Positions 8,924 to 20,457 of a stretch of DNA of 64,000 nt are shown here, piece after piece; positions within the stretch are counted from its first letter, which is position 1, and the number at the start of each line of letters is the position of its first letter. The notes under the pieces were generated by a model. That model ran no database searches, was not told where the DNA came from, and saw nothing but the letters and a program-made list of their open reading frames with translations. Origin of the DNA: Paracoccus tibetensis (GTDB lineage Bacteria; Pseudomonadota; Alphaproteobacteria; Rhodobacterales; Rhodobacteraceae); contig NZ_FMVT01000005.1 of the NCBI RefSeq assembly GCF_900102505.1, forward strand, positions 62,001-126,000, read 5' to 3'. The position numbers and the translations under genes are program-made.

Positions 8924-10173
8924 GAACGATAGTCCGCGTTGATGTCGATGTAGCCGTGGGTCAGATCGCAGGTCCAGACCGTGCGGGCGCCCGTCCCGAG
9001 GCCCAGATCGACGGCGATCCGCAGCTCGGGGTTCTTCATGTAGGCGCTGGCGGCGGCCTCGTCATAGCCGGGGGCGCGCCAGCCGTTCTCGGCCACGACC
9101 AGATCGCCGAAGGCGATCCGTAGCCGGTCGCGATCCGCCGCGGCCCCGGACTTGCCGACGGCGGCGACGATGCGGCCCCAGTTGGCGTCCTCGCCGGCGA
9201 TGGCCGTCTTGACCAGCGGCGAGTTCGCGATGGACATGGCCACCCGCTGTGCGTCCTCGGTCGAGGCTGCGCCCGTCACCGCGATCTCGACGAACTTGCT
9301 CGCCCCCTCGCCGTCGCGGACGACCTGATGGGCCAGATCGCGCATGACGCCGTGCAGGGCCGCCACGAAGGCCTGCCCCGCCGCACCGTCCAGATCGGTG
9401 ATCGGCGCGGCCGGGCTCTGCCCCGTCGCCGCCAGGATCAGCGCGTCCGAGGTCGAGGTGTCGCTGTCCACCGTGATGGCGTTGAAGGTCGTGTCGAGCC
9501 CCGAGGCGAGCGCCTGCTGGAGCAGGGGCGCCGGGATGGCGGCGTCGGTGAACAGGTAGACCAGCATCGTCGCCATGTCGGGCGCGATCATGCCCGAGCC
9601 CTTGGCGATGCCGGCGATGCGGATCTCGCCGCCCTCGCCCGCGACGCGCGCGGCCGCGCCCTTGGGGAAGGTGTCGGTCGTCATGATCGCCCGGGCGGCA
9701 TCCGCCGCGCCCGCCGCGTCCAGCCGCCCCGCCAGATCGTCCACGACGGCTAGGATGCGCTCATGCGGCAGGGGCTCGCCGATGACGCCGGTGGAGGAGG
9801 AGAAGACCCGCCGGCGCGGCAGGCCAAGCGCCTCGGCCACGGCCCCGGTCACGGCATCGACGGATGCCTGCCCGCGCGCGCCGGTGAAGGCGTTCGCGTT
9901 GCCCGAGTTGATGATGATCGCCGCGCCCTCCGGCGCATCCCCGCCCTCGGCCAGCTTGGCCTGGTTGTCGAGGATGTTGGCCGCGCGGGTCGAGGATCGG
10001 GTGAAGGCGCCGGCCAGCGTGCTGCCCGCCGCGATGCGGATCAGCGTCACGTCGGTGCGGCCCTGGTACTTGATCCCCGCCGCCGCGCTGGAGAAGGTCA
10101 CGCCCTCGATCACCGGCAGCGCCGGAAAGGCGGCCGGCGCGAGGGGCGAGACGGGAAGCCCCGACTTGCCCAT
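8920..10173 (-). CDS. argJ: Bifunctional ornithine acetyltransferase / N-acetylglutamate synthase ArgJ
   Basis: Arginine biosynthesis enzyme that transfers the acetyl group from N-acetylornithine to glutamate. It has 417 residues from the ATG at 10173. The ArgJ precursor cleaves itself into two chains, and the site is visible as MATML, with T202 the expected N-terminal nucleophile of the beta chain. Other conserved motifs are SSTGVIGEPLP, KGSGMIAPDM, TFNAITVDSDTSTSD and the C-terminal THGYIDINADYRS. The ATG overlaps the upstream stop (TGATG); a GTG one codon earlier is possible. Confidence 0.96.
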   Translation of the reverse strand: MGKSGLPVSPLAPAAFPALPVIEGVTFSSAAAGIKYQGRTDVTLIRIAAGSTLAGAFTRSSTRAANILDNQAKLAEGGDAPEGAAIIINSGNANAFTGARGQASVDAVTGAVAEALGLPRRRVFSSSTGVIGEPLPHERILAVVDDLAGRLDAAGAADAARAIMTTDTFPKGAAARVAGEGGEIRIAGIAKGSGMIAPDMATMLVYLFTDAAIPAPLLQQALASGLDTTFNAITVDSDTSTSDALILAATGQSPAAPITDLDGAAGQAFVAALHGVMRDLAHQVVRDGEGASKFVEIAVTGAASTEDAQRVAMSIANSPLVKTAIAGEDANWGRIVAAVGKSGAAADRDRLRIAFGDLVVAENGWRAPGYDEAAASAYMKNPELRIAVDLGLGTGARTVWTCDLTHGYIDINADYRS

Positions 10174-11015
10174 CACTCGGCCTCCAGCAGGTCCACGGCG
10201 TTCATCCGCGCAGGATCGACACCCTCGGTCTTCTGGATGTCGGCGCCAGTCACGAGGCGCTCGATCTCGCCCTCGACGCGCTCGCGCAGCACCATCTGCG
10301 AGATCTGCTCGCGCACCTCCTCGAGGCCGGGCGCCTCGCGCAGGCGCGTCTCGTTCAGGCGGATGACGTGCCAGCCGAACTGCGTCTGCACCGGCTCGGA
10401 GATGCCGCCCGGCTCCAGTCCCGTCACGGCCGCGGCGAAGGGCTCGACCATCTGGTCGGGCGTGAACCAGCCCAGGTCGCCGCGATTGGGCCCCGACGGC
10501 CCGGTGGAGAGCTGCTCGGCCACGTCGCCAAATTCCTCGCCCGCGTCCAGACGCTCCTTGGCCGAGGTCGCCTGCTCCTCGGTCTCGACGAGGATATGGG
10601 CGGCGTTGTACTCGGTCACCGGCTCGGTCGTGGCGAACATGCGGTCATAGGTGGCGCGGATCTCCTCGTCGGTCGGCTCGGCCTCGGCCATCTGCGTGAC
10701 GGCGGCGCTGGCCAGCGTGTTGCGGCGCTGAAGCTCCAGCTGGGCGCGCACGCCCGCGTTCTCCTCGCCGGCGGCGGCGACGGCGGTCTGGCGGATCAGC
10801 TGGTCCAGCATCATGTCCCAGAGCGCGCGGTCGGGCAGGTTCGCCATGTTCGGATCGGCCATCGACTGGCGCATCACGATCATCTGCCCAAGTGTGATCG
10901 GCTGGCCGTTCACCGTCGCGACGACGCTGTCGGCCTCGCTGTCCTGCGCGAGAACCGGCGCGGAGAGGAGCGGCACCGCGATCACGGCGGTGACCAGAAG
11001 GAACGGTCGAAGCAT
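10173..11015 (-). CDS. Parvulin-type peptidyl-prolyl isomerase, exported
   Basis: Probable periplasmic folding chaperone/prolyl isomerase of the PrsA/SurA type. It has 280 residues with a clear Sec signal peptide (hydrophobic 5-20, likely cleavage after VLA at residue 23). A SurA-like N-terminal region is followed by a rotamase domain from about 138 to 225 (AAHILVETEEQA; GPNRGDLGWFTPDQMV; TQFGWHVIRL). First gene of the operon with argJ and mutT. Its function with argJ is not obviously linked. It diverges from secA. Confidence 0.88.
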   Translation of the reverse strand: MLRPFLLVTAVIAVPLLSAPVLAQDSEADSVVATVNGQPITLGQMIVMRQSMADPNMANLPDRALWDMMLDQLIRQTAVAAAGEENAGVRAQLELQRRNTLASAAVTQMAEAEPTDEEIRATYDRMFATTEPVTEYNAAHILVETEEQATSAKERLDAGEEFGDVAEQLSTGPSGPNRGDLGWFTPDQMVEPFAAAVTGLEPGGISEPVQTQFGWHVIRLNETRLREAPGLEEVREQISQMVLRERVEGEIERLVTGADIQKTEGVDPARMNAVDLLEAE

Positions 11016-11068
11016 CAGGGAACCCCTTGCAGATCAGGGCCGGGACGCCACGTGGGTCCGGGCCAACA

Positions 11069-11097
11069 TTGACAGTCAGGCAGCTGGGGCCTACATC
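11069..11097 (+). promoter_or_regulatory. Putative sigma70-type promoter of secA
   Basis: A perfect TTGACA (11069-11074) and TACATC (11092-11097) are separated by 17 bases, pointing toward secA. A start near 11104 would give a leader of about 120 bases. Confidence 0.55.
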
Positions 11098-11225
11098 CCG
11101 ATCCAGCTCCGTGGAAGGCGCCGCCGCCGCGTTCGTTCAGGCCCCTGATACGGCAATGCGGTCGGTGCGGGCAAGTGGCCCGCGGCAGATGCGCCTTTCC
11201 CAACAACGTGAATGCGAAGGGTGAC

Positions 11226-13943
<2,718 letters not shown>

Positions 13944-14127
13944 CGCGCCGCGGGTTTGCGTCCCGCGCCGGCTCGCGCGCGCCGGGCGGGGGCGAGCCCC
14001 GCCACGGCCGCGCGCGACGAGCCGCTCTTCGCGCGCCTCGGCTCGCCCCAAGCGCGGCCGTCTGCCTGACAACACATTGGTGAAGACGCCAGAGCCACTA
14101 TTGTCAGTGGTGACCTGAACCCCTGCC

Positions 14128-15021
14128 TCAGCCGAGTTGCGCCGGCAGGGTCCAGCCGCGCAGCAGCTCTTCGGCGGCCATCGGCCGCTTCCCAGCCCGC
14201 TGCGCCTCCAGCACCTCCACCGCGCCACTGCCGCAAGCGATGCGGAAGCCGCCAAGGACCGCGCCCGGCGCGCCCGATCCCGCGGCAAGACGCGTGCGCA
14301 GCAACTTCACGCGCTCGCCCTCGATCTCGCACCAGGCGCCGGGAAAGGGCGAGAGGCCGCGCACCAGCCGGTCCACCTGCTCCGCCGGACGGCGCCAGTC
14401 GATCCGCGCCTCGGCCTTGTCGATCTTGGCCGCATAGGTCACGCCCACCTCGGGCTGCGGCACCGCCGGCAGCGGAAGCCGTTCCAGCACGTCGCGGATC
14501 AGCGCCGCCCCCATCCCTGCCAGCCGGTCCAGCAGATCGCCCGTCACCTCATCACGCCCGATGGCCGTGCGCGCCTCGGCCAGCACCGGACCCGTGTCCA
14601 GCCCCGCCTCCATCTGCATGATCGCCACGCCCGTCTCCTCGTCCCCCGCCATGATGGCCCGATGAATGGGCGCCGCCCCGCGCCAGCGCGGCAGGATCGA
14701 GGCATGGATGTTCAGGCAGCCAAACCGCGGCGCCTCCAGCACCGGCACCGGCAGGATCAGCCCGTAAGCCACCACCACCGCCACATCCGCCCCAAGCGCG
14801 GCAAAGGCCTCCTGCGCGCCCGCATCCTTCAGCGACACCGGATGCCGCACCTCCAGCCCCAGCTCCTCGGCCGCCGCATGGACCGGCGAGAGCCGCGCCT
14901 TCTGCCCCCGCCCTGCCGCCCGCGGCGGCTGCGTGTAGACGCAGACAACCTCATGCGCCGCCGCCACCGCCCGCAGCGCCGGCACCGAGAACTCGGGCGT
15001 TCCCATGAAGATCACGCGCAT
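14128..15021 (-). CDS. fmt: Methionyl-tRNA formyltransferase
   Basis: Formylates initiator methionyl-tRNA. It has 297 residues, somewhat shorter than E. coli Fmt (315). The N-terminal formyltransferase domain carries the catalytic triad N104, H106 and D142 ([23 protein letters not shown]), matching N108/H110/D146 of E. coli. The C-terminal domain binds tRNA (SPFPGAW). It follows the three def-family genes on the same strand, so formylation and deformylation are encoded together. A dispersed repeat copy lies between def and fmt. Confidence 0.95.
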   Translation of the reverse strand: MRVIFMGTPEFSVPALRAVAAAHEVVCVYTQPPRAAGRGQKARLSPVHAAAEELGLEVRHPVSLKDAGAQEAFAALGADVAVVVAYGLILPVPVLEAPRFGCLNIHASILPRWRGAAPIHRAIMAGDEETGVAIMQMEAGLDTGPVLAEARTAIGRDEVTGDLLDRLAGMGAALIRDVLERLPLPAVPQPEVGVTYAAKIDKAEARIDWRRPAEQVDRLVRGLSPFPGAWCEIEGERVKLLRTRLAAGSGAPGAVLGGFRIACGSGAVEVLEAQRAGKRPMAAEELLRGWTLPAQLG

Positions 15022-15036
15022 CGCGACATCCTTTCA

Positions 15037-15103
15037 CCTGTGCACAAATATCCCGCGGGGGAATCCTCCGCAGGAGGATGGGGGCGCGAAGCCCCCGCCG
15101 CCC
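15037..15103 (+). repeat. Dispersed AAATATCC element, copy 1
   Basis: Core AAATATCC at 15046-15053 is preceded by CTGTGCAC and followed by a G run and two hairpins (about 15063-15078 and 15080-15097). It fills the gap between the def paralogue stop (15104) and fmt, in the antisense orientation to both. Confidence 0.75.
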
Positions 15104-15604
15104 TCACCGCCGCGCCAGCTTGGCCGCCTTAGCGACCAGCATCTTGCGCCGAAGCGGCGTCAGGTGGTCGACATAGAGCGTCCCGTCCAGATGGTCGATC
15201 TGGTGCTGCACGCTCGTCGCCCAGAGGCCGACGAAGTCCCGCTCCTCGATCTCGCCGCCCGCGTTCAGGAACCGCACCGTGACCGCGCGCGGCCGCTCGA
15301 TCCGGGCGGAGACGCCGGGCAGGTTCGGGCTCGCCTCCTCATGGGCGCGCAGCTGGACGCTGGCGTGAAGCACCTCGGGATTGGCCATGCGGACCGCCTG
15401 TCCCCGGCCGGGCGAGGCGTCGACGACGGCAAGCCGCATCATGATCCCGATCTGCGGCGCCGCCAGCCCTACGCCGGGCATCGCCTCCATCGTGTCGATC
15501 ATGTCGTCCCAGATCATCTCGACGGCCGGCGTCACCGCCTCGATCGGGGTCGCCACGCGGTGCAGACGCGGGTCGGCATATGGCAGGAACGGCCGCACGG
15601 CCAT
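15104..15604 (-). CDS. def: Peptide deformylase-like protein, divergent active site (copy closest to fmt)
   Basis: Peptide deformylase family member, 166 residues from the ATG at 15604 (an open frame upstream is a shadow of the neighbouring paralogue). Motif 1 is intact (GVGLAAPQ, residues 44-51). Motif 2, normally EGCLS with the metal-binding cysteine, reads EASPN (90-94), so the cysteine is replaced by S92. Motif 3, normally HExDH, reads HQIDH (134-138), so the catalytic glutamate is Q135. The metal ligands H134 and H138 remain. Deformylase activity is therefore doubtful. Its start is one base past the preceding paralogue's stop. Confidence 0.85.
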   Translation of the reverse strand: MAVRPFLPYADPRLHRVATPIEAVTPAVEMIWDDMIDTMEAMPGVGLAAPQIGIMMRLAVVDASPGRGQAVRMANPEVLHASVQLRAHEEASPNLPGVSARIERPRAVTVRFLNAGGEIEERDFVGLWATSVQHQIDHLDGTLYVDHLTPLRRKMLVAKAAKLARR

Positions 15605-15605
15605 G

Positions 15606-16097
15606 TCAGAACCCTCCGATGAAGCGGCCGCCCAGGATGTCGATCTGCTGCTGGACCAGCCGCGCCTGTGCCCCGGCCATGTCGCGCCGGCAATGGATCC
15701 CCGCCGCGTCGTACCAGCCGATCGAGACGTCCTCGACCCGCACGGGCGCGGCCTCGCCGCCCGGCCAGCAGAGGCACTGCTCGGCCCGTGCGACCGGCGC
15801 GCCGCGCACCGCCAGAAGCTCGGGGTCGCACAGGACCAGCGGACCTTCCTCGCCCGCCTCCAGCAGCAGGACCAGCCGCCGCGGCACGCCGATCTGCGGC
15901 GCCGAGATGGCCAGGCCTCCTGCCGCCAGCAGCGTCGCCAGCAGGTCCGCCGCCAACGCCCGCAGCGCATCCGGGCCCAGATAGCCGGCCGGCTCGCAGA
16001 TGCGGCGCAAGACGGGGTCGGGACAGATTAGAAGCGGACGCACCGTCCCGCGCCCGAGGGGCGCGCGGGACGCAGGGTCTGTCTCAGGCGCGGGCAT
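15606..16097 (-). CDS. Degenerate peptide deformylase paralogue, metal site lost
   Basis: 163 residues with deformylase fold features: LLICPDPVLRRI near the N-terminus, and GGLAISAPQIG (residues 60-70) as a modified motif 1. Motif 2 is EQCLC (106-110), keeping the cysteine. Motif 3 aligns as QQIDI at 150-154, so both metal-binding histidines and the catalytic glutamate are gone. It should not bind the usual iron or zinc. It overlaps the 3' end of the intact copy by 14 bases. It may be a structural or regulatory paralogue, or a gene on its way out; the open frame argues that it is still translated. Confidence 0.8.
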   Translation of the reverse strand: MPAPETDPASRAPLGRGTVRPLLICPDPVLRRICEPAGYLGPDALRALAADLLATLLAAGGLAISAPQIGVPRRLVLLLEAGEEGPLVLCDPELLAVRGAPVARAEQCLCWPGGEAAPVRVEDVSIGWYDAAGIHCRRDMAGAQARLVQQQIDILGGRFIGGF

Positions 16098-16605
16098 TTT
16101 CCCGCTTCAGCTTGACCATCCGCCGCGTGATCATCTGCCGCTTGATGGCCGACAGGTGGTCGATGAACAGCACCCCGTTCAGATGGTCCAGCTCGTGCTG
16201 CGCGCAGGTCGCCCAGAGCCCGTCGAAATCCCGCTCATGCGTCCTGCCGTCGAGGCCGAGCCAGCGCAGCCGAACCTCGGACGGGCGCGTGACCTCGCCA
16301 TATTGCTCGGGGATCGACAGGCACCCCTCCTCGTAGCTGCTCAGCGCCTCCGAGACCGACACGACCTCGGGATTGACCAGCACATGCGGCTCGGGCTCGG
16401 CATCCGGCTCGCGGTTCGCGTCCATCACGAAGACCCGGGACAGGACGCCGATCTGCGGCGCGGCAAGGCCGATGCCCGGCGCGTCGTACATCGTCGCCAG
16501 CATGTCGGCGGCCAGCGTCTCGATCTCGGGCGTGATGCGCGCCACGGGCGCGGCGACCTTCTTCAGGCGCGGGTCGGGATGGATCAGGATGCGTCGCAGG
16601 CTCAT
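16084..16605 (-). CDS. def: Peptide deformylase (intact copy)
   Basis: Metallo-hydrolase that removes the formyl group from nascent proteins. It has 173 residues from the ATG at 16605. All three motifs are canonical: GIGLAAPQ (44-51), EGCLS (93-97, ligand C95) and HELDH (137-141, ligands H137/H141 and catalytic E138). First of the three tandem def-family genes leading into fmt. The frame extends to an earlier ATG (16644), but MSLRRILIHPDPRL is the usual deformylase N-terminus. Confidence 0.95.
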   Translation of the reverse strand: MSLRRILIHPDPRLKKVAAPVARITPEIETLAADMLATMYDAPGIGLAAPQIGVLSRVFVMDANREPDAEPEPHVLVNPEVVSVSEALSSYEEGCLSIPEQYGEVTRPSEVRLRWLGLDGRTHERDFDGLWATCAQHELDHLNGVLFIDHLSAIKRQMITRRMVKLKRENARA

Positions 16606-16677
16606 GCAGCGCGATTTAGGGCAAGCCTTCACCATAAGCAACAAGCCGCATATGAAGAGCCAGGCACAGGAGGCTCA

Positions 16678-17859
16678 ATGACCCAGGATTTCGACGAGAT
16701 CATCGACCGCCGCGGCACGCGCTGCAGCAAATGGGACGACATGGAGGCCGCCTATGGCGTCTGCGCCGATGACGGGCTGGCGATGTGGGTGGCGGACATG
16801 GACTTCCGCCCGCCGCAGGCCGTCCAGAAGGTCGTCGAGGCCGCCGCCGCCCACGGTGTCTACGGCTATCCCGGCGCGAACCGACCCTATCTGGACGCGA
16901 TCGCCTGGTGGATGCAGACCCGCCACGGCTGGACCATCCAGCCCGACTGGATCCTCAGCTGCGCCGGGCTTGTCAATGCCGTCGGCATGGCGATCGCCGC
17001 CTACACGGCGCCGGGCGAGGGCGTCATCGTGATGAGCCCCGTCTATCACGCCTTCGCCCGCACCATCCGCGCCGCCGGCCGCGAGCTGCGCGAGCTGCCC
17101 CTGAGGATCGAGGACGGGCTCTACCGCATGGACTGGCCGGACTGGGAGGGGATGCTGAGCGGGAACGAGCGGATGCTGATCCTCTGCTCGCCGCACAACC
17201 CGGGCGGCCGCGTCTGGTCCGAGGCCGAGCTGCGCGAGGTCGCCGACTTCTGCACCCGCCATGACCTGATCCTCGTCTCGGACGACATCCATGGCGACCT
17301 CGTCCTGCCGGGCAGCCCGCGCCACCGGATGATCGCCGACCTCATCCCGGGCCTCGCCCCGCGCCTCGTCACCCTGACGGCCGCCACCAAGACCTTCAAC
17401 ATCGCCGGCGCCCATATCGGCAACGCGATCATCGCCGACCCGGAGCTGCGCGCCCGCTTCCGCACGGCCCTCAGCGCCGCCGGCGTCTCGCCCGGCTTTC
17501 TCGGTGCCGACATGGTCGCCGCCGCCTACTCGCCCGAGGGCGCGGCCTGGGTCGATGCGCTGACGCGCTATCTCGACGGCAACCGCCAGATCTTCGACGC
17601 CGCCATTGCCGCCATCCCCGGCCTCGCCTCGATGCCCTTGCAGGCGACCTACCTCTCCTGGGTGGACTTCTCCGGCACCGGCATGGACGAGGCCGAGATC
17701 ATTCGCCGCGTCCAGTCGGGTGCCCGCATCGCCGCCAATCACGGCGCCAGCTTCGGCCGCGGCGGAGACAGCTTCCTGCGCTTCAACCTCGCCACCCCCC
17801 GGTCCCGGGTCATCGAGGCCGCGGACCGCCTGGCGCAGGCCTTCAGCGACCTGCAGTGA
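16678..17859 (+). CDS. PatB/MalY-family PLP-dependent aminotransferase or C-S lyase
   Basis: Fold-type I PLP enzyme, 393 residues, most like the MalY/PatB (cystathionine beta-lyase) branch: ADMDFRPP near the N-terminus, [26 protein letters not shown] and the PLP-lysine motif [10 protein letters not shown]. Family members cleave cystathionine to homocysteine or act on other cysteine conjugates; the substrate here cannot be read from sequence. CAGGAGG precedes the ATG at 16678. It is divergent from the def genes, and copy 2 of the dispersed repeat follows its stop. Confidence 0.85.
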   Translation: MTQDFDEIIDRRGTRCSKWDDMEAAYGVCADDGLAMWVADMDFRPPQAVQKVVEAAAAHGVYGYPGANRPYLDAIAWWMQTRHGWTIQPDWILSCAGLVNAVGMAIAAYTAPGEGVIVMSPVYHAFARTIRAAGRELRELPLRIEDGLYRMDWPDWEGMLSGNERMLILCSPHNPGGRVWSEAELREVADFCTRHDLILVSDDIHGDLVLPGSPRHRMIADLIPGLAPRLVTLTAATKTFNIAGAHIGNAIIADPELRARFRTALSAAGVSPGFLGADMVAAAYSPEGAAWVDALTRYLDGNRQIFDAAIAAIPGLASMPLQATYLSWVDFSGTGMDEAEIIRRVQSGARIAANHGASFGRGGDSFLRFNLATPRSRVIEAADRLAQAFSDLQ

Positions 17860-17863
17860 CCCA

Positions 17864-17940
17864 TCTTCTGTGCCGAAATATCCACGGGGGGTGAATTGGC
17901 CGCAGGCCAAGAGGGGGGCAGGCAGCCCCCCTTCCGCCGC
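17864..17940 (+). repeat. Dispersed AAATATCC element, copy 2
   Basis: Core AAATATCC at 17876-17883, 16 bases after the aminotransferase stop and in the same orientation. CTTCTGTG precedes it. Two hairpins follow (a TTGGCC/GGCCAA stem around 17896-17910 and a GGGGGG/CCCCCC stem around 17913-17931). Confidence 0.75.
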
Positions 17941-17972
17941 CCGCGGCCCTGGCCGCGAGCCGCGTCCCCGCG

Positions 17973-18001
17973 TTGCACAGCCGCGCGGCGCGGCCTATAT
18001 A
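17973..18001 (+). promoter_or_regulatory. Putative sigma70-type promoter of accA
   Basis: TTGCAC (17973-17978) and TATATA (17996-18001) are separated by 17 bases, 33 bases upstream of the accA ATG. It is one of the best -10 boxes in the window. Confidence 0.6.
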
Positions 18002-18034
18002 GCGCCAACCCGCCCCCTGCCGAAGGCATGCCGC

Positions 18035-18997
18035 ATGGTCTATCTGGATTTCGAAAAACCGCTCGCCGACATCGAGGGCAAGGCCGAGGAACTTCGCGCC
18101 ATGGCCCGCAAGGGCGAGGGGGCCGTCGATGTCGAGAAAGAGGCCGAGGCGCTGGACCGCAAGGGCCGCGAGCTGCTGGACGAGCTCTACCGGACGCTCG
18201 ACCCCTGGCGGAAGACGCAAGTCGCCCGCCATCCCGACCGGCCGCATTGCCGCGACTATATCGAGGCGCTTTTTACCGAATACACGCCCCTGGCGGGCGA
18301 TCGCGCCTTTGGCGACGACCATGCGGTGATGGGGGGGCTGGCGCGGTTCAACAACGCGCCCTGCGTCGTGATCGGGCATGAGAAGGGCAACGACACCCGC
18401 TCGCGCATCCACCACAATTTCGGCATGGCCCGCCCCGAGGGCTATCGCAAGGCGATCCGCCTGATGGACATGGCGCACCGCTTCAAGCTGCCGGTCGTCA
18501 CGCTGGTCGACACGCCCGGCGCCTATCCCGGCAAGGGCGCCGAAGAGCGCGGGCAGTCCGAAGCCATCGCCCGCTGCACGATGAAATGCCTCGAGATCGG
18601 GGTGCCGCTGGTCAGCGTCATCATCGGCGAGGGCGGCTCGGGCGGGGCCGTGGCCTTTGCCAGCGCCAACCGCATCGCGATGCTGGAGCATTCGATCTAC
18701 TCGGTGATCTCGCCCGAGGGCTGCGCCTCGATCCTGTGGAAGGACGCCGACCGGATGCGCGACGCGGCCGAGGCGCTGCGCCTGACGGCGCAGGACCTGC
18801 ACAAGCTGGGCGTCGTGGATCGCATCGTGGACGAGCCCGTCGGCGGCGCGCAGCGCGAGCCGGCCGCCGCCATCGCGGCCGTCGGCGAAGAGATCGCCGC
18901 CATGCTGGACGAGCTGGCCTCGATGTCGCCGGCCGAACTGGTCCGCGACCGCCGGCAGAAGTTCCTCGCGATGGGCGCGCATTCGCTGGCGGCCTGA
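18035..18997 (+). CDS. accA: Acetyl-CoA carboxylase carboxyltransferase subunit alpha
   Basis: Alpha subunit of the carboxyltransferase half of acetyl-CoA carboxylase, the committing step of fatty acid synthesis. It has 320 residues, matching E. coli AccA (319). Visible signatures are the N-terminal [53 protein letters not shown] and [15 protein letters not shown]. The open frame continues far upstream, but the conserved N-terminus and the promoter at 17973-18001 fix the ATG at 18035. Monocistronic by appearance. Confidence 0.96.
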   Translation: MVYLDFEKPLADIEGKAEELRAMARKGEGAVDVEKEAEALDRKGRELLDELYRTLDPWRKTQVARHPDRPHCRDYIEALFTEYTPLAGDRAFGDDHAVMGGLARFNNAPCVVIGHEKGNDTRSRIHHNFGMARPEGYRKAIRLMDMAHRFKLPVVTLVDTPGAYPGKGAEERGQSEAIARCTMKCLEIGVPLVSVIIGEGGSGGAVAFASANRIAMLEHSIYSVISPEGCASILWKDADRMRDAAEALRLTAQDLHKLGVVDRIVDEPVGGAQREPAAAIAAVGEEIAAMLDELASMSPAELVRDRRQKFLAMGAHSLAA

Positions 18998-19152
18998 GGC
19001 CGTCCCGCCGCAATCGATGACCCTCACCTGTGGCCCGCCGGCCACAGGGCGCCTCGCTCTGCGACGCGATGTCGCAGGACGGCTTGCGGATCTCGCCGCG
19101 GCTCGTCCATCATCCCGCCTGCCCGACACGTCTTCGCGAAAGGAGGGGCCGC

Positions 19153-19230
19153 ATGAACAGCATGAACGCCACCTTCGCCTCGCGACGCGATCAGCGACGC
19201 CGCGCCAATCAGACGCCGCAGACCGCCTGA
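19153..19230 (+). CDS. 25-residue basic small protein, hypothetical
   Basis: Tiny frame with a very strong ribosome-binding site (AAAGGAGG, seven bases upstream). It begins MNSMNATFASRRDQ and is rich in Arg, Gln, Asn and Thr. No recognisable family. The strong site, and a second small frame with its own ribosome-binding site 125 bases downstream, suggest a real small protein or a leader peptide. A chance frame cannot be excluded. Confidence 0.4.
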   Translation: MNSMNATFASRRDQRRRANQTPQTA

Positions 19231-19355
19231 CGGGCAAATCCGACCGATGACATGACAAGGACCACCGCCACCGGCGGGTGATCCCTCGTGCCGTCATTTT
19301 CCTGAAAGCCAGTATCCGACCGCTCGGGCGATGCCCGGCCGTCATGGAGAGCACG

Positions 19356-19586
19356 ATGATCGCACATGCGCATCCGCGGGCCAGAGAGCCGCGCCCGGAC
19401 ATCCACCGCCTGATCCTGCGTCATGGACGGGCCTCGGTCACATGGGCCCTGATCCGGGCGCTGCTGCTGCCACGGCGGCGGCGGCCGAGGCCGCCCGATC
19501 CCTACCATCTCAGCCCGCACATGCGGCGCGACATCGGCCTTCCGCCCGCGCCGCCGCATGTGCCGCGCTACTACGAGCTGCGCTGA
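19356..19586 (+). CDS. Small basic protein, DUF1127-like C-terminus
   Basis: 76 residues with many Arg, Pro and His. The C-terminal HLSPHMRRDIGLPPAP resembles the L-x-D-I-G-L core of DUF1127 (YjiS-type) small proteins. Those are common in alphaproteobacteria, often stress- or RNA-related and poorly understood. I chose the ATG at 19356 because GGAGAG lies four bases before it; a frame open from 19278 adds an unlikely N-terminus. It ends next to dispersed repeat copy 3 and converges on plsC. Confidence 0.5.
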   Translation: MIAHAHPRAREPRPDIHRLILRHGRASVTWALIRALLLPRRRRPRPPDPYHLSPHMRRDIGLPPAPPHVPRYYELR

Positions 19587-19661
19587 TCTTGCGTCCCGCG
19601 GCCGCGGGGGGACGTCGCGTCCCCCCGCACCCCCCTGCGGGATATTTGCGGACCAAAGCAG
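19587..19661 (-). repeat. Dispersed AAATATCC element, copy 3
   Basis: On the minus strand the core AAATATCC (19647-19640) begins 15 bases after the plsC stop, preceded by CTTTGGTCC and followed by a long G-rich hairpin region. It occupies the whole gap between convergent plsC and the DUF1127-like gene. It belongs to the same subgroup as copies 6 and 7 (CTTTGGTCC lead-in). Confidence 0.75.
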
Positions 19662-19662
19662 G

Positions 19663-20457
19663 TCAGGCCATGGCGCTGTCCGGCCGCGGCAGCATCAGGC
19701 CGGCCTCGGCCATGAGGCGGTCGCTCTCGGTCTCGATCTCGGCCTCGAGGCGGGGCATGAAGGCCTCGGCCGGCAGGTCCGGCCCGATGGGCGGCAGGAA
19801 CTCGACCACCGCGCGGCCGGGGCGGATTCCCCAGCCCTTCTTCGGCCAGAACATGCCCGCGTTGACCGCGACCGGGACCACCGACAGGCCGGTGGCCGCG
19901 CGGATCGTCGCGACGCCGTGCTTGTAGGGGCGGCGCTGGCCCGGCAGGGTCCGCGTGCCCTCGGGGTAGATGATGAGCTGGCCGAGCCCGTCCGTGGCGA
20001 GGCGCTGGTTGATCTCGGCGCTCATGACGGCGAGGGCGTCGCGGCCCCTGCCCCGGTCGATCGGGATGCAGCCGACCTTGCGCGCGTACCAGCCCATGAT
20101 CGGCACGCGCATCACCTCGCGCTTCATGATGAAGGCGCGGCGGGGGACGGCATGGGCGATCACCAGGATGTCCCAGAAGCTCTGGTGCTTGGCGGCCACG
20201 ATGCAGTCGCCGGTCGGCGGCGTGCCGCGCACCTCGCAGGTGATGCCCAGGTGCAGCCGCGCGGCCCAGATCATGTAGCCGATCCAGCGCGTCGCGACCC
20301 GGTTGGCTCCGGCCCGCCCGTGGCGGATGACCAAGGGAATGCCGCCGAGGCCCATCACCAGCGTCGCCAGCGCGACATGGATGTAGAAGAGCGCGTTCTG
20401 CACATATTGCCACGGCCCGAGCGCGCCCGGCCGCGGGCTCTGCGACGCCCGGCTCAT
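19663..20457 (-). CDS. plsC: 1-acyl-sn-glycerol-3-phosphate acyltransferase
   Basis: Membrane-bound acyltransferase that makes phosphatidic acid, 264 residues. The HX4D catalytic motif is AAKHQSFWD, with H91 and D96; the phosphate-binding motif is IIYPEGTRTLPG. A hydrophobic N-terminal segment (about 24-45) anchors it. Its ATG overlaps the ftsX stop (TGATG), so it is the third gene of ftsE-ftsX-plsC. The frame extends upstream inside ftsX but without family similarity. Confidence 0.92.
   Translation of the reverse strand: MSRASQSPRPGALGPWQYVQNALFYIHVALATLVMGLGGIPLVIRHGRAGANRVATRWIGYMIWAARLHLGITCEVRGTPPTGDCIVAAKHQSFWDILVIAHAVPRRAFIMKREVMRVPIMGWYARKVGCIPIDRGRGRDALAVMSAEINQRLATDGLGQLIIYPEGTRTLPGQRRPYKHGVATIRAATGLSVVPVAVNAGMFWPKKGWGIRPGRAVVEFLPPIGPDLPAEAFMPRLEAEIETESDRLMAEAGLMLPRPDSAMA

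Noticed and set aside
13950..14000. Sequence after secA resembling the end of the dispersed element (TTGCGTCCCGCG)
   Set aside because: Shares only about 12 bases with copy 3 and lacks the AAATATCC core, so it is not counted as a copy.
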